DNA of 64,000 bases from an uncultured Coriobacteriaceae bacterium. GTDB taxonomy: Bacteria; Actinomycetota; Coriobacteriia; Coriobacteriales; Atopobiaceae. Shown here one piece after another: positions 1 to 8,260 of this stretch. The position numbers were made by a program, and so were the translations under genes. How positions within the stretch are numbered: the stretch's first letter is position 1; every line of letters begins with the position of its first letter. Under the pieces are notes generated by a model. The model saw nothing but the letters and a program-made list of their open reading frames with translations. It had not been told where the DNA came from and made no database searches. The stretch covers positions 1 to 64,000 of the forward strand of contig CADAAU010000004.1 of assembly GCA_902786015.1 (NCBI GenBank), read 5' to 3'.

Positions 1-107
1 CACTGCGCCCTCCGTCCGTTCGCACTCCAACCCGTCACGCTAAGTCTCGGGGTCGGAATGCGGCCACCTCTCTTTTCGGTGACAACATAAGCATACGAGC
101 AACACCA

Positions 108-401
108 TTAGGAACTATGCCGTTTGGGCGCAGGGAGCTCACGGACGAGGTTGTGAAGCGTTGCGCGTGGTGGGACATCCGCGAGGGTGCCGAGGCGGAC
201 GTCGACACTATTGGCGGTCGAGTGCTCAGCGCCCAGGAGCGAGAGCAGCGCGGTGTGCTGCTTAAGATCGCGGAGTCGGACGGCCACTTCCTGCGCCGCG
301 GCGTTACCCCGCGCATAACCGTGCTCGAGCGTGTTGAGTTCAGCGACGATGATGGGGTCCTCCGGTATGGGGAGGTGGCTAACGGGCTGGGTGAGGAAGC
401 A
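108..401 (-). pseudogene. Orphan coding fragment without a start codon
   Basis: The minus strand is open for about 97 codons between two stops and its composition looks protein-like (segments such as VAELNTLEHGYARG and LGAEHSTANSVDV), while the overlapping frames are low-complexity and Arg/Ser-rich. There is no ATG, GTG or TTG in frame at the upstream end, so it reads as the truncated 3' end of a lost gene. I do not recognise the family. It lies downstream of the ATPase gene at 644-2044, in an island full of remnants. Confidence 0.2.
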
Positions 402-605
402 TTACCCAGACTCAAAGGGCGACTGGTGTGCCTGCCTCATAAGCCGAGGGGCGAGATTCGCCGATGTTTGGGCCGTGTAGCAGTGATCGCGACGCAACCG
501 TGGATGTTCCATGACAGCTCCGAGAGGGCGCGGGGAGCCTCCTGGGTGAGAAGACGCCCTGTTCGATGGTGCAAGTCGGTTTGCGGTGCCCCAACTCTTG
601 AGGTG

Positions 606-629
606 GGCTACGACGATGTCGTCGTAGCC
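606..629 (-). terminator. Perfect 11-bp-arm palindrome downstream of the DUF234 ATPase gene
   Basis: GGCTACGACGA and TCGTCGTAGCC are exact complements with a 2-nt centre. The hairpin begins 15 bp beyond the stop codon of the ATPase at 644-2044. There is no T run, so it may be an RNA 3' end or a rho-dependent stop, not a classical intrinsic terminator. Confidence 0.45.
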
Positions 630-643
630 TTCGTCCAGCTCAA

Positions 644-2044
644 TCACAAAGAGGCCATTTCCGAGAAGCTGACGAGTCGCACGTCGTCTCTGCCCTCGGC
701 AAAGGCCCTGCAGGCGTCGGTGAAGCCGGTCTTCGAGAATGCGTAGTAGCGGACGTCGGGCTTTGCGTTCGCCAACGAGGCTCTTCCCATAAGCTTCTCG
801 AGCTCTGCAGCCGGGAAGTCCTCGGAGCGCCACTTACATTCGCCCACAGCCGCGGTCGCAGCGCCGTCCCTGCACACAATGTCGATCTCGGCCTCCTGCC
901 GCATGCGGGGGTCGTTGCCCCACCAGCGTCCGACGTCGTCGAAGTCGAAGCCGAGGTCGCCCCTCGTGTACCTTCGCCAGAGCCACTGGGTGCATATCTC
1001 CTCGAACACCGGGCCCATGTACTCGGGCATGTGGCCCTCCACGGCGGCGAGCGCCCTCGTCGTTATCCCACGCTCGATGGTCGGCCGATGCGGCATGACG
1101 AACCTGTACCAAAAGCGGAAGAGGTTGTCGGATATGCGGTACGTCGCGCGCCTCCCGCCGCCTATGATGGGGACCTCGCGTCTCACCAGTTCGAGGCGCT
1201 GCAGCTCCTTGAGGTAGTACGTGATCTCCGTGGAGGTAAGCCCAACGGCCGTCGCTATCTGGTTGTTCTGCGACGCGCCACCGGCGATTGCCGCGAGCAT
1301 GGCGTTGTACTGCGAGGCCTTCTGGATCTCCTGCTTGAGGAGGTTCACCGGCTCCTCGTAGAGGATGGAGCTAGGATCCAGGAAGCAGGCCTCCACGTTC
1401 TTCGCGATGGTCTCGCCCCCCTCGAACTGCAGGAGGTAGAGGGGGATTCCCCCCACCATTCCGTACGCCTCGGCGGCCTCCTGCAGACTCATCCCGCGAA
1501 GGAAGGGAAGGCTATCGAAAAAGTCGAATGGCCTCACCTCGAGCTGGGCCGTCCGCCTTCCGTAGAGCGGGCTCTTCTCGTCGAATATCTGTTCCTTCAT
1601 GAAGGACAGCGAGGAGCCACAGAGGATGAGGAACAGCCGGCAGACGTCCTTGTTCCTGTCGACGAGCGCCTGCAGGTACGACGGCACGCCTGGGTCCGCC
1701 TTAGCAAGGTATGGGAACTCGTCGATGACGAATACGACCTGCCGCTGTCGAGACAGTTCGAAAGCCGCCTCAAAGGCCGTGTAGAAGTCACTGTATTGCG
1801 GAGCTGCGTCTGGGTTCGAGTGGGGATGCTCGAAGGCATAGAGCTCTCTGCTCAGGTTTCGGAGGTTCACCCGCGAGTCGGCCTCCACTGCCGTGAAGTA
1901 AACGGTTGGCAGGCTACGGGTGAACTGCTCTATTATTGCCGTCTTCCCAACGCGCCTTCGCCCGTATATTACCGGCAGCTGGAACGTTCCCTTACTGTAG
2001 AGGCGCTCGAGAGATTGCAGCTCGCGCTCGCGACCTATGAACAT
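644..2044 (-). CDS. AAA family ATPase with C-terminal DUF234/nuclease-like domain
   Basis: This is a 466-residue P-loop ATPase of the archaeal-type family (COG1672). Walker A is GRRRVGKT at residues 28-35. Walker B is FVIDEF near residue 105, followed by a LCGSS sensor motif. A winged-helix segment lies near residues 270-290 (EITYYLKELQRLELV). The C-terminal third matches DUF234, with an acidic EIDIV and a GECKW motif near residue 400 that resemble a PD-(D/E)XK nuclease core. Family function is unsettled; such genes are common, often multicopy accessory genes. The ATG has a GAGGA ribosome site. It is preceded by an 18-10-18 bp inverted repeat and followed by a hairpin, so it is probably monocistronic and autoregulated (inference). 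Confidence 0.85.
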   Translation of the reverse strand: MFIGRERELQSLERLYSKGTFQLPVIYGRRRVGKTAIIEQFTRSLPTVYFTAVEADSRVNLRNLSRELYAFEHPHSNPDAAPQYSDFYTAFEAAFELSRQRQVVFVIDEFPYLAKADPGVPSYLQALVDRNKDVCRLFLILCGSSLSFMKEQIFDEKSPLYGRRTAQLEVRPFDFFDSLPFLRGMSLQEAAEAYGMVGGIPLYLLQFEGGETIAKNVEACFLDPSSILYEEPVNLLKQEIQKASQYNAMLAAIAGGASQNNQIATAVGLTSTEITYYLKELQRLELVRREVPIIGGGRRATYRISDNLFRFWYRFVMPHRPTIERGITTRALAAVEGHMPEYMGPVFEEICTQWLWRRYTRGDLGFDFDDVGRWWGNDPRMRQEAEIDIVCRDGAATAAVGECKWRSEDFPAAELEKLMGRASLANAKPDVRYYAFSKTGFTDACRAFAEGRDDVRLVSFSEMASL

Positions 2045-2084
2045 GTCTTCCTCCTCGCAGGCTCTTGGATAAACAGTAATTTAA

Positions 2085-2130
2085 GGAAAGTATACTTTAG
2101 GATAATCAACTCTCCTAAAGTATACTTTCC
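2085..2130. promoter_or_regulatory. 18-10-18 bp inverted repeat upstream of the DUF234 ATPase
   Basis: The 18-mer at 2085-2102 (ggaaagtatactttagga) is the exact reverse complement of 2113-2130, with a 10-bp spacer. Each arm contains the palindrome AAAGTATACTTT. A further degenerate copy (aaagactacttt) follows at 2132. The element lies 41 bp upstream of the start codon, as expected for an operator. A near copy with the same 18-10-18 layout occurs at 13609-13654. Confidence 0.7.
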
Positions 2131-2492
2131 TAAAGACTACTTTTTCACATTTTGTAGCTGTCAGTAATTGTCAGCGGAGAAGTCGGGCGAGTGCGGGATT
2201 CACCGATAAGCACGCCCGCTGCCACGAGGTACACAATGTGCCAGATGTGCCGACGAAGGAACCTCGCGTCCCTGCGCGACCACGTGACCTCGTGAGCCAC
2301 CAGCGGCGTAAGGCGCGAGCATCCTCGCGGTGCTCGTCAAGGCAGCGACGTTGGTGCAGACCGATTGAATTCACGGCACATCCATAGCACCCGCAAGCAG
2401 AAAGGTGTTCGACTGGGACCGCGATCCATGACGCTTGCAAAGGTGCTCATCCAGGGCAATAGGGATGCTCGGCTCGCCCATGCTAGGGGTTG
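2131..2492. other. Stretch with no recognisable gene
   Basis: A minus-strand frame at 2171-2440 (89 codons) is open but Arg/Cys-rich and matches nothing I know. No promoter, RNA or repeat stands out apart from two direct copies of GCTAGGG near 2484-2500, just past the stop of the next ATPase gene. Confidence 0.3.
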
Positions 2493-3749
2493 CTAGGGCC
2501 TAAGGCAGGACATGGGCACGACAAGGACGCCGTCCGAGCGCCTATACGCGTAGCCGCCAGGAGTGAGGACCGCCAGGAAGGACGGGGTGCCCATCAGGGA
2601 CGTGTCCAGTCGATCTGCGAGCTTTGCGAGCGATGCAGCGCCATCGTCCACCTCCGACATTCCCAGCTTCACCTCAAAAAGGGCGTAGCGACCGCCACGA
2701 AGGGTCATGACGGCATCGGCCTCGAGCCCTGTGTTGTCGTGATAGCGATAGAGTCGTCCTCCGAGGGCGTCCGCGTACACCCTCAGATCGCGTATGCACA
2801 GAGACTCGAAGAGGCTGCCCAGAGTCGAAAGATCGCGAAGTAAAAGCTGCGGGTCAGCGCCCAGCGCGGCGGCGGCGATCGAGGGGTCAACCATGAATCG
2901 TCCTGGCGTGCACGCGACTCTCGCCCTCGTTTTGAGTGAGGGAAACCAAGGCTCTAGGTCCTCTATGACGTAGAGCCGGCGGAGCGCAGCGAGATAGGCG
3001 TCTGCAGTTGGCCTAGAAATCTCCCTGCCATGTGCAGCGACGTTGCCGCGCATGGAGTTGAGGCTCGCCATAGTCCCCGTGTTTCGTGCGTACTCGGTCA
3101 GGAGCAACCTCGCATACTCGGGGCTCCTCTGCACGCCGTCCGTCCTCGAGATATCCTCCTCGACGATCGCGCTTACGTAATCGTACGCAAGGTCGAGGGC
3201 TCCCTCCTCCTTGTCTCGCGCGATTTGTGGCCAGCCGCCATGGCACACGAGGTAGGCTATGGTCTCAACGTCGCATGCAGAGTAGCCCTCGGGCTCGTCC
3301 TGCGAGTCGAAGAGCCTCCCCAGGGACACCTCACCGGTGGAGTCCAGCGACTCAAAGAGCGACATGGGCCTCATGTCCAGGAAACTGAAGCGCCCTGTGC
3401 CAGAGTGTGAGGGTCTCTCGCCCGGCGTAGAGGATCCCGTGAGCATGAAGAGCCCGTGACCTCCCTCCCGGTCGACGGCAAAGCGCACGGCATCCCATAG
3501 CTGAGGCGCGTCCTGCCATTCGTCTATGAGGCGCGGACGATCTCCGCGCAGCAGTATCGAAGGCTTCTCGCGTGCGAGGCGGAGATTGCTCTCGCGCGAG
3601 TCGGGGTCCTGCATGAACAAGATGCTTGACGCCTTTCGCATCGCCGTTGAAGTCTTGCCGCACCACTTTGGTCCGCGTATGCATACCGCGCCCGCATGGG
3701 CAAGCTTTCTCTTGAGCATGTCGTCGACTATCCTTGGCAGGTACTCCAT
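2493..3749 (-). CDS. AAA-DUF4143 ATPase, paralogue 1
   Basis: A 418-residue protein of the COG1373 type. The N-terminal AAA_14 domain has Walker A GPKWCGKT (about residues 26-33), Walker B LIDEWQ (about 95) and a LTGSS sensor. The C-terminal DUF4143 region ends in a PD-(D/E)XK-like core (GLEADAVM followed by FEVKLG) and the family-typical VLVVPMSCL end. Known facts: these ATPases are widespread and often multicopy, with no settled function. The start has a good site (AAGGAG, 7-nt spacing). It is closest to paralogue 3 at 8895-10187, sharing GPKWCGKT. Three direct repeats lie 49-117 bp upstream. Confidence 0.88.
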   Translation of the reverse strand: MEYLPRIVDDMLKRKLAHAGAVCIRGPKWCGKTSTAMRKASSILFMQDPDSRESNLRLAREKPSILLRGDRPRLIDEWQDAPQLWDAVRFAVDREGGHGLFMLTGSSTPGERPSHSGTGRFSFLDMRPMSLFESLDSTGEVSLGRLFDSQDEPEGYSACDVETIAYLVCHGGWPQIARDKEEGALDLAYDYVSAIVEEDISRTDGVQRSPEYARLLLTEYARNTGTMASLNSMRGNVAAHGREISRPTADAYLAALRRLYVIEDLEPWFPSLKTRARVACTPGRFMVDPSIAAAALGADPQLLLRDLSTLGSLFESLCIRDLRVYADALGGRLYRYHDNTGLEADAVMTLRGGRYALFEVKLGMSEVDDGAASLAKLADRLDTSLMGTPSFLAVLTPGGYAYRRSDGVLVVPMSCLRP

Positions 3750-3797
3750 GCTAATGCTCCTTCAAAAGCTCAATTTAAAGCCGTCTACCTTGTCATC

Positions 3798-3866
3798 TTA
3801 CCATTTGCAACGCTATAACTTTACCATTTACAACGATCTAGTTTTACCATATGCAATGAATTTACG
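3798..3866. repeat. Three 23-bp direct repeats upstream of ATPase paralogue 1
   Basis: Copies of the core ttaccatttgcaacg begin at 3798, 3821 and 3844, exactly 23 bp apart. The 15-nt core is almost invariant (ttaccatttacaacg and ttaccatatgcaatg are the other two), while the 8-nt linkers vary. A two-turn period places all copies on one DNA face, as in an array of operator sites for one protein. The sequence shows the repeats; the operator role is inference. Confidence 0.75.
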
Positions 3867-3957
3867 CGTGCTGAAAACAGTCGCTGATGAAGGGCATATC
3901 CGTTTGACTAAACGCCTTCCATTAATCACGTGTCGCCAGATGCCCTGGTTTTGTGGC

Positions 3958-5319
3958 CTACAGCAGATGCGCCATGTACAGGGGCAAATAGACGCGGTCC
4001 GCGTCCACCCTCATCTGCTTGGGATGCACCACATACTGCACACCGACGCGCGAGCCGAACTTGGCCTTGAACTTGTCCAGCGAGACGGTGCTGTACTGTC
4101 TTGGCGACTTGACCTCTATGGGGGAGACACGCGGCTTCATGGCAGCGTTGGGATACGGGCGCACCACGAGGAAGTCGACCTCCATGCGGTTCGAGCTGTC
4201 CTCGCGATCGTAGGACGAGTAGAAGAACAAGCTGTGCCCAGCGGCCACGAGCTGCTGGGCGACGACGTTCTCGACGAGCATCCCCTCGTTGATTCCCAGA
4301 CCGCCGAGGAGCACCTGCTGGTACACGGACTCCGGCTCGAGGCCCACATCGGGGAACGACAGGCTCACGAGGAGGCCAGTGTCGGCGAGGTAGCACTTGA
4401 GCGTCACATGCTCGGAGCTCAGGCCCAGCCCTACCGAGGGGTCTGTGGAGGCGTAGGCGATGTTGGCGATCCTTGCGTCTCCTAGCCAGAAGAAGGCCTC
4501 CTCATAGGTGCGCATCCGCGCATCCTTGCTTATGCTCGACAGCTTAAACCGCTTCTCGTGCTTTGAGAGCTGGCCTGGGATAGCGTCGAACACATTCGTG
4601 ACGCGATACTGTGAGGCGCCGGCAAACTTCCCCACGTCGTTGCGGTAGAGCTCGAGGATCTGCCTCTTTGCTGCATCCGCACGCGCGAAGTCCCTCGTCC
4701 GCACGTATCCGTCCACCACCTCGGGCATTCCTCCCACCAGCATGTACTCACGGAATAGCCTCATGGCCTTGCGGTGCAGGTCGTCGGGGAGGGGCCTGAG
4801 CCGCTCGAAGCTGGACGTTATAAGGCGCGCGAGCGGCTCCTCGCCCATTGCCCAGCAGAACTCCTCGAAGTCCATTGGCTCCAGCGCGACGGAGTGCTCC
4901 TCGGAGGGTATGACGATGTCTGCGACGTTCTGGCGTATGGAGAGGAGGGAGCCCGTCTCGATATAGTCGTAGCGCCCGTCGGCCACCAGGTACTTGATCA
5001 TCCCGCGCGCGAAGGGGAAGCACTGGACCTCGTCGAACACGATAAGGGACTCCCGCTCGTAGAGTGTGGTGCCGTAGCGTGCCATGATTTGCAGGTAGAG
5101 TGTGTCGAGGTCGTTGGCGAGATCCCGGAAGTCCTGCCTTAGCTCCTCCGTGGCCTCGAAGAAGTCGATGACAATGCACGATCGGTACTCCCTGCGGCCG
5201 AACTCGCTCACGATGGTGGACTTTCCCACGCGTCGAGCACCCTTTACGAGAAGGGCAGTCCTCCCCGCGCTGGTGCGTTTCCACTCGAGCAAACTATCGT
5301 ACAGTTTTCGACGTAGCAT
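3958..5319 (-). CDS. AAA-DUF4143 ATPase, paralogue 2
   Basis: 453 residues from the chosen start. Walker A is GARRVGKS (about residues 27-34), Walker B is LIVFDEVQ (about 90-97) and the sensor is YIETGS. The DUF4143 part contains YLADTGLL and an EVDFLV...IEVKS nuclease-like core. The reading frame is open 60 bp further upstream, but that extension runs through the repeat array. The ATG at 5317-5319 has GAGGT four to five bases upstream and begins the family-typical MLRRKLYDSLLEWK. It is more distant from the other paralogues. Four 33-bp direct repeats begin 16 bp upstream. Confidence 0.87.
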   Translation of the reverse strand: MLRRKLYDSLLEWKRTSAGRTALLVKGARRVGKSTIVSEFGRREYRSCIVIDFFEATEELRQDFRDLANDLDTLYLQIMARYGTTLYERESLIVFDEVQCFPFARGMIKYLVADGRYDYIETGSLLSIRQNVADIVIPSEEHSVALEPMDFEEFCWAMGEEPLARLITSSFERLRPLPDDLHRKAMRLFREYMLVGGMPEVVDGYVRTRDFARADAAKRQILELYRNDVGKFAGASQYRVTNVFDAIPGQLSKHEKRFKLSSISKDARMRTYEEAFFWLGDARIANIAYASTDPSVGLGLSSEHVTLKCYLADTGLLVSLSFPDVGLEPESVYQQVLLGGLGINEGMLVENVVAQQLVAAGHSLFFYSSYDREDSSNRMEVDFLVVRPYPNAAMKPRVSPIEVKSPRQYSTVSLDKFKAKFGSRVGVQYVVHPKQMRVDADRVYLPLYMAHLL

Positions 5320-5334
5320 TCTACCTCGCATAAT

Positions 5335-5466
5335 CACGAAACACGTAAGTGTATACGAGCAATATAGCACGAGACACACGAGTTATAGATGTCGAATTAA
5401 CACGAAACACGCAAGTTAGAAATACTGGATTAGCACGAAACACGCAAGTCGGCGATGGGAGGCGGA
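5335..5466. repeat. Four 33-bp direct repeats upstream of ATPase paralogue 2
   Basis: The core cacgaaacacgcaagt starts at 5335, 5368, 5401 and 5434, a period of exactly 33 bp (about three helical turns). Copy two is the most diverged (cacgagacacacgagt). The linkers are AT-rich and differ. The array abuts the ribosome site of the ATPase gene, so it probably covers the promoter. Four copies with variable linkers fit an operator array better than a CRISPR. Confidence 0.78.
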
Positions 5467-5580
5467 TCACCAGCGTGCCCTTGTGGGAAATGGACTGATA
5501 GGGAGTGGGGTCGTTGGCTCATGCGCGTCATTTAAACGTTAGAAGAATCGTAGCTAAGAGAATCGTGGCCCTGCTAATAA

Positions 5581-5733
5581 GTAACAAAGAAAAGTGGGTT
5601 CATGACGACCTTCGGCGGCACGCCGTACTACCTCGAGCAGATAAGCCACGACCTCTCATACGAGCAGAACGTTACGAAACTGTTCTTTATGACATCAGGC
5701 ATCCATCGACGGTTGCCCGACGCATCAGACTAA
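5581..5733 (+). pseudogene. Fragment of a COG1672-type AAA ATPase
   Basis: The frame reads [20 protein letters not shown] then EQNVTKLFF before running into a TAA. The GGxPYYLEQI...NVxxLFF pattern is the characteristic region after the AAA core in COG1672 ATPases (compare GGIPLYLLQF in the gene at 644-2044). Both the Walker motifs and the C-terminal domain are missing. It lies on the opposite strand to the intact paralogues and is a relic. Confidence 0.55.
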
Positions 5734-5821
5734 GGCACATCGCGTCACTTGGTTGCCAAGCAGAATCCAGACCGAGTACGCAAATGCCGATACAATCTTT
5801 CGAGTCACAACCCGAATCATC

Positions 5822-6159
5822 TCATAGGCGCTTGCGCTTTATCGCCTTGAGGTAGTTCCGACGAAACATGGCGTTCGTACCAAAGAACTTCTCGTCAGTC
5901 GCCTACTGCTCGCCTTGTCGGTATTTCAGCGCGGTCAGCACCAGCGCGCAAAGCAGGTCGGCCACCTGGGAGAGAATGTAGTCCGTCGGCGATGCGAACC
6001 TGCACACGATCGCCCCCGCGCTTCGCGTGCACGGGAAAACCTATCTGCAGCCGGCTGGATGCTCTCTGCCTGGTTATGGAAAACCAAGGTGATGCCGTAG
6101 TACTTTGAATGGCCCTTCTGACCTCCACTTTCGTCAACAAAGATGCTACATTCAGCCAT
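5822..6159 (-). pseudogene. Broken DUF3800 protein gene
   Basis: From the ATG at 6157-6159 the frame reads MAECSIFVDESGG then SKYYGITLVFHNQ, the N-terminal signature of DUF3800 (FVDESG). The middle of the domain is deleted. After a frameshift a second frame reads SPTDYILSQVADLLCALVL then TALKYRQGEQ, a TAG at 5903-5905, then ATDEKFFGTNAMFRRNYLKA to a TGA at 5822. These match the C-terminal part of the same family. The gene therefore has at least one internal deletion or frameshift and one in-frame stop. DUF3800 genes are typical of mobile and phage-related islands. Confidence 0.65.
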
Positions 6160-6179
6160 GGCGCCCATCCCTTGCAGCC

Positions 6180-6206
6180 AAAAAAAGCCGGAGGACAACC
6201 CCCGGC
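6180..6206 (-). terminator. Rho-independent terminator (minus strand)
   Basis: Read on the minus strand, GCCGGGGG-TTGT-CCTCCGGC forms an 8-bp stem with one G-U pair and is followed by seven T residues. It ends just before the broken DUF3800 gene, so it would serve a minus-strand gene lying above 6206, or a gene now lost. Confidence 0.75.
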
Positions 6207-6527
6207 GACTTGGAAGAAGCCCCTTGCGAAGCCTCTGAATCAATCAGACCACCAGTCGGGGGACCTTATACAGCAAAGCTAAAAATACTTCCTGCCTTTC
6301 GCTTCACCGTGAGTTGTTGCTGCTCGCTTTCTGTTCATGCAGCACAACCTGATATCGAGTCAAACTGCAAAGGAACGCCTCCGCGTTGACCGCGAAGGGC
6401 GACGCCTCTTTGGCAAGGGACGCGAGGGGGCCCAGCTATTGGCCATGGCGTCAGATGACACAAGCGATTCGGCAGACAAGACAACGAAAAGCCTTTGCCG
6501 CCGAGTGGCACCAGAGCCACGCGGCGG
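6207..6527. other. Stretch with no recognisable gene
   Basis: Several short frames are open on both strands, but none shows a known motif, a convincing ribosome site or a family-like composition. I see no repeat or RNA signal here. Confidence 0.3.
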
Positions 6528-6998
6528 CTATACGCCACGAACGTAGCGTGCGACCAGCTCCAGCTCGTCGTCGGTGAGCTCCCGCGCGTGCAAGATGGCT
6601 GCGAGGCAGGCCGTCTGCTCTTCGAGCAGGCGGAAGTCCGGCGAGAAGGGCAGCTTCCGCAGCACCGTCTCCGGGGCCAGCGCCTCGCATCCGTATCGGA
6701 TGCAGGAGGTCACCTCGACGGCGCCGGAGAGCCCGAGGGACGTCCTCGACCAAAGCCTGACCGGGACCCCAGCGACCTCGGCCTCCGCATAGCCGCCGAC
6801 CCCGGACGGGAGGGAGCAGCCAAGCACGGCGAAGTCCTCGTCTTCGAGCAGGACCGCGTCTACGCATGTCAAGAACGCGTTGTTGTCCACGCCCCAGCCC
6901 ATTAGCGCGCTCTCGTGCACGAGCGCGAATTCGATGCCGTCCGCCTCGAGCTCCTCGACCGCCGCGGCAAGCACCCCACACTCCATGGCCGCCATCAT
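6528..6998 (-). CDS. Conserved-looking protein coupled to the nucleotidyltransferase gene
   Basis: A 156-residue protein that I do not recognise. The start is the ATG at 6996-6998, which overlaps the TGA of the upstream nucleotidyltransferase frame as ATGA. The same frame continues upstream, but only as an Arg/His-rich shadow. The protein is acidic, with features such as GIEFALVHESALMGWGVDNN and a C-terminal helical stretch ELTDDELELVARYV. The VHESALMGWG...LLEDEDF layout could be a second nucleotidyltransferase-like or partner domain, but that is a guess. Coupling to the RelB-like and transferase genes suggests a three-gene module. Confidence 0.6.
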   Translation of the reverse strand: MMAAMECGVLAAAVEELEADGIEFALVHESALMGWGVDNNAFLTCVDAVLLEDEDFAVLGCSLPSGVGGYAEAEVAGVPVRLWSRTSLGLSGAVEVTSCIRYGCEALAPETVLRKLPFSPDFRLLEEQTACLAAILHARELTDDELELVARYVRGV

Positions 6999-7663
6999 CG
7001 CTCCCCAAAGATTCGTCCGATGCGCGCGAGGATGCCAGGGTCCGTCCCTTCCTCGCGCGCATCTCCTTCGGCCAGGGCGCCGAGGATGCCAACGTCGACG
7101 AAGTCTTGTGGCCGCGGGCTGTCGCTGGCGCCAACCCCGTAGATGGATATGGTGTCGCGCTTCATGCTTAGCAGCTCGCCCACGGTTGCCACCCAAATCA
7201 TCTGCCCCTAAACCTCTATCCTCTCGCGCTCGATGCTCGCCAGCGTTCTGCCATTGAGCCTGCGGCAGACGTCGAAGTCGGGGGTGTCGATGCCGTCCAA
7301 GTCCTCGTCTGCGCCGACGAACGAGATGTTGGCGAACGCATTCTCAGCCTCGTTTAGTTGTTCGAAACCGCCCTTTCCGAGCACGGCCTCATATATCGCA
7401 TCAGCATATTTCGGATCAGCTGCGTACACGCGCAGGTAGTCCCGTGCGAACTCTGCGTTTGAGTAGTCTTGCGGAACCATGGCGTCCGCATCTACAGTCG
7501 CCCTGAAGCCGTCGCCACCATGGGCCAGGCATTGGGCGACGACGGCAAGGCCTCCCACCAGGCAGTAGTCGATGCCACGCCTCTCGAATTCGGCGAACAT
7601 GGGTGCAAAGCGCGCGAACAGCCTCTCTGCCGCCGCTCGGTTGATTCCATCCGCACCGATCAT
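6995..7663 (-). pseudogene. Nucleotidyltransferase (AbiEii/MenT-like fold) split by an in-frame TAG
   Basis: The 5' part (7663-7208, 151 residues) contains DYCLVGGLAVVAQ followed by RATVDADAMV, the nucleotidyltransferase core (GG...T.D.D). It stops at TAG 7208-7210, but the same frame continues without a break through GQMIWVATVGELLSMKRDTI to PQDFVDVGIL, which is the usual C-terminal KRxxxRPQDxxD part of such proteins. One base change or a sequencing error therefore splits the gene. The downstream part also has its own ATG at 7199-7201. The gene starts inside an ATGA overlap with the RelB-like gene and ends in an ATGA overlap with the next gene. Such transferases are toxins in several toxin-antitoxin systems. 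Confidence 0.7.
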
Positions 7664-7983
7664 GGTATGCTCCGCCTGCCTCGATTGATGACCTCGCCCT
7701 TGCGAATGAGCCGCTGTCGGAGGCGTTCGGGGTCGTACCCCGCCCGGTTGATGGCGTTCCGCTCGCTCATGAGGGGGGCGAGGTATTCTGCCACGAAGTC
7801 CTCAGCGGCGGTAGACGCGCCCTCGGACAGCCTCAGGTCGAAGGGCAGGCCGTTGCAGCGGACGACCGCCCTCAAGAATATGTTGGTGGCGGACGAGACG
7901 TTGAGCCCGAGCTCCTCTAGTATGGGCTTTGCCCTCCGCTTAACGTCCTCGTCTATGCGCATGGTGGTCGTTGGTGCGGTCAT
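7660..7983 (-). CDS. RelB/DinJ-family antitoxin
   Basis: 107 residues. The N-terminal half is a ribbon-helix-helix antitoxin of the RelB/DinJ type (TTTMRIDEDVKRRAKPILEE, then LGLNVSSATNIFLRAVVRCN, then GLPFDL). The C-terminal half (LSEGASTAAEDFVAEYLAPL) is longer than usual and may be a toxin-binding tail. No RelE/YafQ toxin follows; instead the coupled next gene is a nucleotidyltransferase. The GGGA ribosome site and a TATAAT box lie upstream, overlapping a dyad suited to autorepression. Confidence 0.85.
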   Translation of the reverse strand: MTAPTTTMRIDEDVKRRAKPILEELGLNVSSATNIFLRAVVRCNGLPFDLRLSEGASTAAEDFVAEYLAPLMSERNAINRAGYDPERLRQRLIRKGEVINRGRRSIP

Positions 7984-7996
7984 TTCCGTCCCTCTA

Positions 7997-8021
7997 TTGT
8001 AACTACGTTGTACATATTATA
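7997..8021 (-). promoter_or_regulatory. -10 box and operator-like dyad of the RelB-like operon
   Basis: On the minus strand a perfect TATAAT occupies 8016-8021, about 33 bp before the antitoxin ATG. Immediately downstream is TGTACAACGTAGTTACAA, with imperfect dyad symmetry. RelB-family proteins commonly repress their own promoter at such sites. I cannot see a good -35 box. Confidence 0.5.
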
Positions 8022-8260
8022 CCCAAAGGCGTCGCTCGTATTACGCCATAAACGGATTGTCGCCAATGGCGGCCAGGAACGCGAGGTGCCTAGCTTGACG
8101 GAAATGGGCACTCATCTCCTGGCATGACTTGCAGCATAAGGGATAGAAGGAAATCCGCGCGGCTGTCCCTTGCAACTCACAAAGAACACGTTGTCATCCG
8201 CACGAAACGCAGGCGGCCGGCATGTTCAATGGAGTCTCCGTCAACATAAAGGAGGTAACC

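Noticed and set aside
117..746. Plus-strand open frame of 209 codons
   Set aside because: It lies antisense to the orphan fragment at 108-401 and the end of the ATPase gene at 644-2044. It is Arg/Val-rich with no domain and is best explained as a shadow of minus-strand coding sequence.
1031..2167. Plus-strand open frame of 378 codons
   Set aside because: It is exactly antisense to the ATPase at 644-2044, which has Walker motifs and full family length. The plus frame has no recognisable motif.
5335..5466. Four regular repeats considered as a CRISPR array
   Set aside because: The conserved core is only about 16 nt, the linkers are 17 nt and AT-rich, there is no cas gene, and the array sits at a promoter. 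It fits an operator array.
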